Assembly: GCA_017651645.1 (NCBI GenBank)
Contig: JAGCCO010000002.1
Span: forward strand, 1 to 64,000
Reading direction: 5' to 3'
Source: Bacteroidales bacterium
GTDB lineage: Bacteria; Bacteroidota; Bacteroidia; Bacteroidales; F082
Length of the DNA: 64,000 nucleotides
In this document: piece by piece, positions 1 to 6,164 of the stretch
Layout: each line of letters starts with the position of its first letter
Numbering within the stretch: the stretch's first letter is position 1
The notes under the pieces: generated by a model
Database searches by the model: none
Seen by the model: the letters and a program-made list of their open reading frames with translations, nothing else
What the model was told of the DNA's origin: nothing
Made by a program: the position numbers and the translations under genes

Positions 1-82
1 CAATCTAATTTTTGCAGGCATAATTTAATGTTTTAAGTTGATTTTTAATGAATTAACTAAAACCTACCCGAGGTTTCGGCTG

Positions 83-113
83 CAAAAGTACAACTTTTTA
101 TCGGACTGGCAAT
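83..113 (-). promoter_or_regulatory. Bacteroidota-type promoter facing left
   Basis: Read on the minus strand, TACTTTTG (positions 90 to 83) matches the TAnnTTTG -7 element, and ATTG (113 to 110) lies 19 bases upstream as a -33 box. It would drive a gene left of the window, divergent from the EamA gene. Confidence 0.5.
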
Positions 114-166
114 CAGGTCGGAACAAATTTTTCTTTTTCCCGTTTCGGAAATCGCCCGACAATGCC

Positions 167-174
167 TAATTTTG
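167..174 (+). promoter_or_regulatory. -7 promoter element of the EamA gene
   Basis: TAATTTTG matches the TAnnTTTG consensus, about 74 bases before the ATG of the transporter gene. The -33 region has only a weak TTTC match, so the call rests on the -7 box. Confidence 0.4.
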
Positions 175-198
175 CCGCCGTTTTCAACGGTCCCTGGA

Positions 199-217
199 CC
201 CTGAGCCTGTCGAAGGG
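199..217. repeat. Short imperfect palindromic repeat
   Basis: CCCTGAGCCTGTCGAAGGG is an imperfect palindrome that I recall as a widely dispersed intergenic repeat in many bacterial genomes. It is followed at once by a partial second copy (TCGAAGGG). It lies in the presumed 5' untranslated region of the EamA gene and has no assigned role. Confidence 0.5.
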
Positions 218-247
218 TCGAAGGGCCGGCTTGAAAACTAAGATATT

Positions 248-1135
248 ATGCAAAAACAAAACACAAATCGTTGGGGCTATTTGGCCGGAATCATCTCAGG
301 CATCACCTACGGCATGAACCCGCTCTTTGGTGTGCCCGTCATCAACAAGGGCTTGGATGTCAATTCCTTGTTGTTCTATCGCTATGGCGTGGCAACCTTA
401 TTGATGTTGGCTTATATGCTGGTAGCGAAAAAGCAGATTCGTATTAGTTGGAAGCAATTTGGGCTGATGACTATTCTCGGCGTGTTGTTCACGGGTTGCA
501 GCATCACCTTGTTTGAAGCCTACAAATACATCCCTTCGGGCATCGCCACGAGTATTTTGTATGTCTATCCCATTATGGTCGCGCTGATCATGATGATTTT
601 CGGTCAGTTCCCGACCTGGAAGACTTGGATTTCCATCTTTGCAGGTGTTGCGGGCGCTATCTTGCTATCGCTCAAAGGCGGAGGTGGCTTCATCGATTGG
701 CGCGGTATCGCCCTTGTGGTGGCATCCGGATTGTGTTATACCTTATTCATTGTCATCGTCAACTTGAGCCAACAAGTCAAGGCCATTCCTAACCTCACCC
801 TGACTTTCTATTGTTTCTTCATCGGCTCGGTGATGCTGTTTGCCTTGTCAGGCTTTGGTGTGCATCTCAATGCTGTTCCCGATGCGGTCAGTTGGTTGAA
901 TGTGTTGGGTTTGGCGATTTTGCCTACGGCTATTGCCACCATCACCTTGGCTGCTTCAAGCAAAGCAGTGGGCGCCATCAAGACCTCCATTCTCGGCATC
1001 CTTGAGCCTTTGACGGCCATCGTCATCGGCACACTGGTCTTCCACGAGGCCTTCACGCTCAATGTCGCCCTCGGTGTTGCATTGATTCTGTTTGCGATTT
1101 TGTTTATGATTTTGACGGAGAGGAAAGAAGGATGA
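248..1135 (+). CDS. EamA/DMT-family inner-membrane transporter
   Basis: A 295-residue, strongly hydrophobic protein with about ten predicted membrane helices in two halves (roughly residues 10-140 and 150-290), as in drug/metabolite transporters with two EamA repeats. Typical features are the early GMNPLFG stretch, the end of the first repeat (PSGIATSILYVYPIMVALIM) and its counterpart in the second half (GAIKTSILGILEPLTAIVIG). Members export amino acids, metabolites or drugs; the substrate cannot be read from sequence. The length is normal and no cysteine-rich or soluble extension is present. It stands alone, is followed by about 130 bases without a gene, and forms the left border of the repeat-delimited array. 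Confidence 0.85.
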   Translation: MQKQNTNRWGYLAGIISGITYGMNPLFGVPVINKGLDVNSLLFYRYGVATLLMLAYMLVAKKQIRISWKQFGLMTILGVLFTGCSITLFEAYKYIPSGIATSILYVYPIMVALIMMIFGQFPTWKTWISIFAGVAGAILLSLKGGGGFIDWRGIALVVASGLCYTLFIVIVNLSQQVKAIPNLTLTFYCFFIGSVMLFALSGFGVHLNAVPDAVSWLNVLGLAILPTAIATITLAASSKAVGAIKTSILGILEPLTAIVIGTLVFHEAFTLNVALGVALILFAILFMILTERKEG

Positions 1136-1266
1136 AGCGAGTGATTGTGGAATTTGCATTTTTAGTTTAAGAGCTTCTGTACCATGCCTTTAATGCAAAT
1201 TTTCTCTCGCTTCTCTATTAGCCTTCTTCCATAGAAGTTTTCTTCTTCATGTAAAATGTTTTCTAT

Positions 1267-1308
1267 ACCTGTGCTGCAATTTGGCACAGGCTTGCTTTTT
1301 CTTTGCAG
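1267..1308 (+). repeat. Array element R1: hairpin plus T-tract plus TTTGCA
   Basis: First of six copies. The stem is CCTGTGC (1268-1274) paired with GCACAGG (1284-1290), followed by a T-rich tract ending in CTTTGCAGC. The likely role is terminator hairpin plus the -7 box (TTTCTTTG, near TAnnTTTG) for the gene starting 45 bases downstream. Confidence 0.75.
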
Positions 1309-1350
1309 CGAGAAACCAACAATAGTACTAACACTAATAAAGAAAAAATC

Positions 1351-1890
1351 ATGGAAACCAACAAAGTAAACGATTACCTGATGAAAAAAATGATTCAAAA
1401 AGAAGCAATGAAGAAAATCTCTTCAGATTATCCGCTGACTGATGATTTGTTGATGGAATACTGTAACGATTTGGATTGGGAGGAAGTGTCGGACAACAGC
1501 AACATCAAATGGACCGCCGCAATGATTGACCGTTGGGGCGAGTATTTGAACTGGAAAACATTCTCTGTGAGAGCAAACGAAGAAATCCTAATCCCCGAAC
1601 TCATCGAGAGATTCAAAGACCGTTGGGACTGGAGCGAACTTTCGGCCAACTCTGACCTGAAACTCACTTATGACCTCATCGACAAATACATTGACCGTTG
1701 GGATTGGGATAGGCTCATTAACCGAGGTTGGTACAACAACGAATGTGAACTGTATTCCATCGATTTCTTCAACCGCTATGTGCAGTACATCCCGATGGAA
1801 GATTTTGAAAAGTCCAATTTGTGGGATTCCATTGTTGAAGAGGAGGAAAAGGCGATAAAGAAAGCTATTATGCTGAAAGAAAACAAATAA
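1351..1890 (+). CDS. WDW-repeat hypothetical protein
   Basis: A 179-residue acidic soluble protein that I cannot name. Residues about 28-140 hold three to four degenerate repeats of about 26 residues, each built around a [L/W][D/N]W motif, a Ser/Asn-rich turn and a Leu/Ile-rich helix (LDWEEVSDNSN, LNWKTFSVRAN, WDWSELSANSD, WDWDRLINRG). Similar WDW/LS repeats occur in other Bacteroidales proteins of unknown function; that is recollection, not a search result. No membrane segment or signal peptide is visible. The ATG at 1351 is chosen because it lies 45 bases after the element R1 and an upstream in-frame ATG falls inside the element. A small gene follows after 12 bases. Confidence 0.75.
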   Translation: METNKVNDYLMKKMIQKEAMKKISSDYPLTDDLLMEYCNDLDWEEVSDNSNIKWTAAMIDRWGEYLNWKTFSVRANEEILIPELIERFKDRWDWSELSANSDLKLTYDLIDKYIDRWDWDRLINRGWYNNECELYSIDFFNRYVQYIPMEDFEKSNLWDSIVEEEEKAIKKAIMLKENK

Positions 1891-1902
1891 AGTGTTCCTG
1901 TC

Positions 1903-2124
1903 ATGAGCAAAGTATTTAAAGTTTGGCCCAAGCGGCTCAAAAGAGTGAACGGCGTAGTGCTTACGCCCGAAATGGTCATTATCGTGACCATCCCGATGCA
2001 TGTTTCCAATCCCTTCAGCAATGGTGCCAAGGAAATCAAGGAAACCTATATGCGCATCTACCAGTTCGACTACCAGAAAGCCAACTGTTATCCCTCGGAT
2101 TTCAACTATAAGGCATTGGATTAA
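1903..2124 (+). CDS. Small basic hypothetical protein
   Basis: A 73-residue protein rich in Lys/Arg near the N-terminus (KVWPKRLKRVNG), followed by a hydrophobic beta-like strand (VVLTPEMVIIVTIPM) and an NPFSNGAKEIKE segment. I do not recognise the family. It begins 12 bases after the WDW-repeat gene stop and ends 17 bases before the next hairpin element, so the two genes probably form one unit. The small size leaves some doubt, but the ORF fills the space between its neighbours exactly and is unlikely to be chance. Confidence 0.55.
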   Translation: MSKVFKVWPKRLKRVNGVVLTPEMVIIVTIPMHVSNPFSNGAKEIKETYMRIYQFDYQKANCYPSDFNYKALD

Positions 2125-2140
2125 ATAAACTGTTTCATTT

Positions 2141-2186
2141 AAAGCCTGTGCCTCAATTCGGCACAGGCTTTTGCTTTCTTCGCAGC
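2141..2186 (+). repeat. Array element R2
   Basis: This copy has the longest stem: 11 base pairs, 2141-2151 with 2161-2171 (AAAGCCTGTGC / GCACAGGCTTT). The distal box is TTCGCA rather than TTTGCA, a variant that may weaken promoter function. The next ATG is 26 bases downstream. Confidence 0.8.
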
Positions 2187-2209
2187 GTGAAAACAACAAA
2201 GAAAACACT

Positions 2210-2638
2210 ATGAAATACAGACACAAAATGAAGCTGCAGGAAGCAGCCAAGGTAAAAGGGCAAAAACGCCGCGTGGCAGACCGCTCGGAAAGGCCTCATT
2301 ACACAGATGAAGAAGTGGCCAAACTGGTTGATTATGACTATCACCATTTATTGGACATGGTTTATTACAAATTGGACCGGATGCAAAACTACTTCCTCAG
2401 CAGCCAAGCCCACACAGCAAGCGCCAAGAAGAAAGCGAAACAGATGGCCGTGGCCATGAAGTTGATAGATATCGTAAACGGACGCGACTATTTTGACAGC
2501 GACGAAGAGCCATACGTCAACATGAATAATTTTTCTCGCTTCGGCGATTTTCACTCGCCCTTCACGCTGCGCAAAGAAAAAGCCTGGCGCGTGTTATTCC
2601 GTTACCTGGAAAGCAGAATGAAAGGATGGTGGGATTGA
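2210..2638 (+). CDS. Hypothetical basic protein
   Basis: A 142-residue protein of unknown family. The first 35 residues are strongly basic (KMKLQEAAKVKGQKRRVADRSERPH), the middle is helical with Ala/Lys-rich turns (ASAKKKAKQMAVAMKLID) and the C-terminal third has aromatic and acidic patches. The basic start might bind nucleic acid, which is only inference. The ATG at 2210 is preferred because it lies 26 bases after the R2 element; an upstream in-frame start at 2171 falls inside the repeat. It is the first gene of the second unit and is followed by a separate good promoter at 2645-2675. Confidence 0.65.
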   Translation: MKYRHKMKLQEAAKVKGQKRRVADRSERPHYTDEEVAKLVDYDYHHLLDMVYYKLDRMQNYFLSSQAHTASAKKKAKQMAVAMKLIDIVNGRDYFDSDEEPYVNMNNFSRFGDFHSPFTLRKEKAWRVLFRYLESRMKGWWD

Positions 2639-2644
2639 TTCTAT

Positions 2645-2675
2645 TTTGTGAAATGAAAGGATATTTGTAGCTTTG
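2645..2675 (+). promoter_or_regulatory. Consensus TTTG-N19-TAGCTTTG promoter
   Basis: TTTG at 2645-2648 and TAGCTTTG at 2668-2675 are separated by 19 bases, an exact match to the Bacteroidota housekeeping promoter layout. The ATG of the next gene is 28 bases downstream. The bases after the box (TTTGCAGCATCAATA) closely resemble those after 6137. Confidence 0.7.
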
Positions 2676-2703
2676 CAGCATCAATAAACAAAACTCAAAC
2701 ATT

Positions 2704-3567
2704 ATGGTTGTAGAATTAACCGAAAAGATGATCCAAGATGCTTTTGCCAAAACAGGTATAGACAAAAAATATTATCCTCAATACGAGGCAGAAGCAAAAC
2801 GACTTTATAAAGATCATCTAGAAGATGAGCCTGACGATGAGGGAACTACCTTTGAGAATAGCAATGTGATTAGAAGCTTGAAAGAAACAGATTGTTATAT
2901 AGCATATTATGTAGAGGAAAGAGAAAAAGGTCATAGCCATAACTGGGCTCATGCATATGCGGATAATAAAGTATGGGGTGGAAAAGAAGACGAAATTGTT
3001 CAAGATGTATTGGATTCTATGGAAGAAAAGGAAAGAGAAAGAGAGCTTGAGATTCACGCTAAATCAATCAATAATGACCCAGTATTCGTTGAGTATTATA
3101 TATGCGTGTTTAAAGAGCATTTGTCAGAGCCTCGTAAGATAGCAGAAAGATACTGTTGTGCTTATCACAGATGTATTAAAGAAGGGAAAAGTGTTTGCTA
3201 TGCCATGAATTACGCTGAGCTTGTGTCAAGTGGAGAATATGTGGATGAATACTGTAGTCTTTATGCGGAAATATGTGATTATGCAGAAAAGCATGGTGTC
3301 AAAACCGACCCCTCGGGGTTCGCTTACGCGTGCGCAGATGCCTATGTAAATGGGCTAATCATAAAGTTTCATCATTTAGAAGAATCCTTTAAAGAAGATT
3401 GGCAGCATGAATATCTTTCTAAATTGCTAGATAGAGTGATGCGAGAACAAGAAGCTGAAGTTGATTCGAGTACTTTATCTACTCGACGGAAAACTCATGA
3501 AGAAGTAATTTGGGATATGATGTACCCAGAAGGAATCGACGACGGCTTTTCTTTGCCTGAAGATTAG
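2704..3567 (+). CDS. Hypothetical Tyr/Cys-rich repeat protein
   Basis: A 287-residue acidic protein I do not recognise. Residues about 60-240 contain loose helical repeats with paired aromatic/Ala patterns (HNWAHAYAD, AERYCCAYHRCIKEGKSVCYAMNYAEL, EYCSLYAEICDYAEK, YACADAYVNG), suggesting an alpha-helical solenoid-like fold. Several cysteines occur (YCCAYHRC) without a clear metal-binding arrangement. It has its own consensus promoter and lies 5 bases before the nuclease-like gene, so the two are probably co-transcribed. Base composition is AT-rich compared with the preceding gene. A protein-interaction role is possible but cannot be shown. Confidence 0.7.
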   Translation: MVVELTEKMIQDAFAKTGIDKKYYPQYEAEAKRLYKDHLEDEPDDEGTTFENSNVIRSLKETDCYIAYYVEEREKGHSHNWAHAYADNKVWGGKEDEIVQDVLDSMEEKERERELEIHAKSINNDPVFVEYYICVFKEHLSEPRKIAERYCCAYHRCIKEGKSVCYAMNYAELVSSGEYVDEYCSLYAEICDYAEKHGVKTDPSGFAYACADAYVNGLIIKFHHLEESFKEDWQHEYLSKLLDRVMREQEAEVDSSTLSTRRKTHEEVIWDMMYPEGIDDGFSLPED

Positions 3568-3572
3568 AAAAA

Positions 3573-4757
3573 ATGTTTTCAGAAAACCGTATTTATTGCA
3601 AATCAATTCATAAACGAATGGAAAACAACATACAGAAGCTGTTGAATGAAGCCAATACCATTCTCCAGCAAGAAAAGATTAAAAAAGAAGAAAGTCTCAA
3701 ACGAGGCGAGCGCTTCAACATGTTTAGGACGCTTGGAGTTGCTCATTACGAGGTGACTCATTCTACCATTATTGCCAGTTTCCTAAACCCTAAAGAATTT
3801 CATGGACAAGGTGACAAGTTTTTGAAATTGTTTCTTTCAATAATTGGAGATGAAACGGAACTTGATACGGCAAATTCAAATGTCTATACAGAATCATCAA
3901 ATGATGATGGACGAATTGATATTCTCATCGAAGATAACAATAAAAAGGCTGTCATTATAGAAAACAAAATTTACGCAGGTGATCAAAATGAACAATTGAA
4001 AAGATATGATCATTATGCCAGTAATAAATATAAAAATGGTTATTCTTTGTATTATTTAACTCTTGATGGGAATAATGCATCAGAGCAAAGCGCAAAAGAT
4101 GCAAAATACAAATGCATTTCTTATGCTCAAGACATTTTGAATTGGCTAGATCATTGTATCAAAGAAAGTGCAACAACCCCATTGATTAGAGAAACCTTAG
4201 TTCAATACAAAAATCACATTAAACAATTAACTAATCAAGATATGGACGCGATGAATCAAGAGAAGCTTATAGAGCTAATGGTTGCCAACGCCGATGCCGT
4301 GGCTGCCATCTGCAACACTCAAAATGAATACAAACAACATGTTTATTATTCATTTGTCAAACCAAAGTTTGAAGAATTTTGTCAAACGAACAACCTCCTT
4401 TATAAGGATGATAATATATTTGCCGGAAGAGGAGAAAGAGGATTCTTCTTCCGAAGAGAAGAATGGAAATCTGCCGCAATCTGGTTTTACACCGAGCGTG
4501 CTGGCGAATGGGATTTCTATTGGGGTGTTTCAAATTACAAAGGTGATGCATTAAAAGTTGAAAAAACACAACTTGATTGCATTAGTGGCTCCATTACGGA
4601 TTATTGGCCTTATGGTTATAAGTATTTATCTCAATATAGAAATTGGGATATGAATACTTTGGCAGAGATGGTCAACGGAAACTTTGTGAAATATATTACT
4701 GATTTAGTCAGCAAAGCCATAGAGGAGATTGACCAAAAGCATTTGCCAATGCCGTAA
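3573..4757 (+). CDS. PD-(D/E)XK nuclease-superfamily protein
   Basis: A 394-residue protein whose N-terminal half matches PD-(D/E)XK nuclease-like proteins of the PDDEXK_4 type. GRIDILIEDNNKKAVIIENKIYAGDQNEQLKRYDHY (about residues 112-147) contains the conserved Asp (RIDI), the E-x-K pair (IENK) and the following helix with Gln-Leu-x-x-Tyr. Such proteins are usually Mg-dependent DNA-processing enzymes found in mobile or defence contexts; the exact role here is unknown. The C-terminal half has Trp-rich segments of unknown function. The start is uncertain: the ATG at 3573 is 5 bases after the previous stop, while an ATG at 3618 gives a more helical N-terminus. A hairpin element follows. Confidence 0.75.
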   Translation: MFSENRIYCKSIHKRMENNIQKLLNEANTILQQEKIKKEESLKRGERFNMFRTLGVAHYEVTHSTIIASFLNPKEFHGQGDKFLKLFLSIIGDETELDTANSNVYTESSNDDGRIDILIEDNNKKAVIIENKIYAGDQNEQLKRYDHYASNKYKNGYSLYYLTLDGNNASEQSAKDAKYKCISYAQDILNWLDHCIKESATTPLIRETLVQYKNHIKQLTNQDMDAMNQEKLIELMVANADAVAAICNTQNEYKQHVYYSFVKPKFEEFCQTNNLLYKDDNIFAGRGERGFFFRREEWKSAAIWFYTERAGEWDFYWGVSNYKGDALKVEKTQLDCISGSITDYWPYGYKYLSQYRNWDMNTLAEMVNGNFVKYITDLVSKAIEEIDQKHLPMP

Positions 4758-4787
4758 ACTGTAAAAGTATTTGTTTCAATTATCCAT

Positions 4788-4829
4788 AGCCTGTGTCTCA
4801 ATCCGGCACAGGCTTTCTTTTTCTTTGCA
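4788..4829 (+). repeat. Array element R3
   Basis: GCCTGTG (4789-4795) pairs with CACAGGC (4807-4813), followed by a T-rich run ending TTTCTTTGCA at 4829. The right stem base G4806 faces T4796, a wobble. It begins 31 bases after the nuclease-like gene and ends 25 bases before the next ATG. Confidence 0.8.
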
Positions 4830-4853
4830 CCTTGGAACAAATACGCTTTTATT

Positions 4854-6020
4854 ATGACTATGCTTAATGATTATCTAAAAAAGCAAGAATTAACAATCAT
4901 TGCCGCTCGTCCAGCCATGGGAAAAACTACTTTCGCACTCCGCCTTGCTTCGGAGTTATGCAACGAGCAGCAATCCGTGTTGTATTGTTCGCTTGAAATG
5001 GACGAGGATAAACTGGCCCAAAAACATTATGACAACCGAATAGTGGTTGACGATACCCCTCGTCAAAGTGTAGAACACATCAGGACGACTATACAAAAGA
5101 ATCGAGAGAATTCTTTTCCCGTCTCAATAGTGATAATTGATTATTTGCAGCTTATGAATGCCGGCTGCAAATATATAGACCGGGCGGAAGAATTGTATCA
5201 CATACTTTTAGACCTGAAAAAACTGGCTGAAGAGGAAGACGTTTCTGTGATAGCCACGTCCCATCTTGACAGAAAAGCAGAGCTGAGAGAAAACCACCGT
5301 CCAAGAATCGAAGATCTGGCTTTTTATGATGGCTGGAAAGATGTTGTTGACAATGCCATTTTCTTGTATCGCCCAGAATACTATCACATCGATACAGATG
5401 ATTTGGGAGAAACAAAAAACAGGATGGAAATAATAGTAGCTCACTTACACAAGAATCCTTGCAGAACATTCCTTTATAATATTGCTACACCAATAGCAAA
5501 ACAAGCAATCGCAACATACCTCTTCCTCGATTTTGATGGCGTGTTGAACACTACCAATTATGCCAAACTGCTCAGAAAAGAAGGCATTGACCATTACGAC
5601 GAGTTCGGTGCCATGTTCGACCCCAAAACCATCAGCAATCTTAAATACATTGTTGATCATTCAGGTTGTAAAATCGTTCTTTCCTCCACTTGGCGAAACG
5701 AAGGCTGGATAAGAATGCAGGCGTTATGGAAAGACCGCAACCTTCCTGATGAGTTGTTTTCAATGACACCAATCCTTCAGAGCACTACATACAAAGATGC
5801 CAAAAGTGGTGAAATGCTATCCGTCCCGGAACGCAATGCTAAAGCGCTCGAGATTCAGGCATGGTTGCATAAATATGCAACTCCGCCATTCCAATATGTC
5901 ATTCTCGACGATGAAAACGTCTTCCTCCATGGTCAGCAGGAACATTTGGTTCAGACTGATGAAAGCGATGGGTTAACCATGCAAAAGGTCTATGAAGCCA
6001 TAAACATTTTGAACCAGTAG
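4854..6020 (+). CDS. DnaB-type RecA ATPase fused to HAD phosphatase-like domain
   Basis: A 388-residue two-domain protein. Residues about 1-215 match the C-terminal ATPase domain of replicative helicase DnaB: Walker A ARPAMGKTTF, Walker B IVIIDYLQLM, then ATSHLDRKAELRENHRPRIEDL and the VVDNAIFLYRPEYY stretch. The DnaB N-terminal primase-interacting domain is absent. Residues about 218-388 match HAD-superfamily domains like those in Swiss-army-knife RNA repair proteins: FLDFDGVLN with both catalytic aspartates, LSSTWRN, and ILDDEN. Both catalytic cores look intact. The two domains are continuous with no stop or frameshift. Function is unknown; ATP-driven nucleic-acid remodelling coupled to phosphate removal is inference. 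Starts at 4854 and 4860 are both possible. Confidence 0.8.
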   Translation: MTMLNDYLKKQELTIIAARPAMGKTTFALRLASELCNEQQSVLYCSLEMDEDKLAQKHYDNRIVVDDTPRQSVEHIRTTIQKNRENSFPVSIVIIDYLQLMNAGCKYIDRAEELYHILLDLKKLAEEEDVSVIATSHLDRKAELRENHRPRIEDLAFYDGWKDVVDNAIFLYRPEYYHIDTDDLGETKNRMEIIVAHLHKNPCRTFLYNIATPIAKQAIATYLFLDFDGVLNTTNYAKLLRKEGIDHYDEFGAMFDPKTISNLKYIVDHSGCKIVLSSTWRNEGWIRMQALWKDRNLPDELFSMTPILQSTTYKDAKSGEMLSVPERNAKALEIQAWLHKYATPPFQYVILDDENVFLHGQQEHLVQTDESDGLTMQKVYEAINILNQ

Positions 6021-6042
6021 AAACATTTTTTCGTTTGTAGTC

Positions 6043-6085
6043 AAGCCTGTGCTTCAATTCAGCACAGGCTTGCTTTTTCTTTGCA
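6043..6085 (+). repeat. Array element R4
   Basis: GCCTGTGC (6045-6052) pairs exactly with GCACAGGC (6062-6069), extended by AA/TT, then a T-rich tract ending in CTTTGCA. It lies 23 bases after the stop of the ATPase-HAD gene. A second possible -7 box follows at 6137. Confidence 0.8.
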
Positions 6086-6136
6086 CAAGATTTAACCAAT
6101 AAAACGATTCAGTACAACATCAAAAGAGAAAACAAT

Positions 6137-6144
6137 TAGTTTTG
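6137..6144 (+). promoter_or_regulatory. -7 promoter element of the DUF262 gene
   Basis: TAGTTTTG fits TAnnTTTG, 20 bases before the ATG at 6165. The following bases (GCAACATCAATA) nearly repeat those after the promoter at 2668, so this may be a second shared leader type. The -33 box is not convincing. Confidence 0.5.
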
Positions 6145-6164
6145 CAACATCAATATCTAATATT

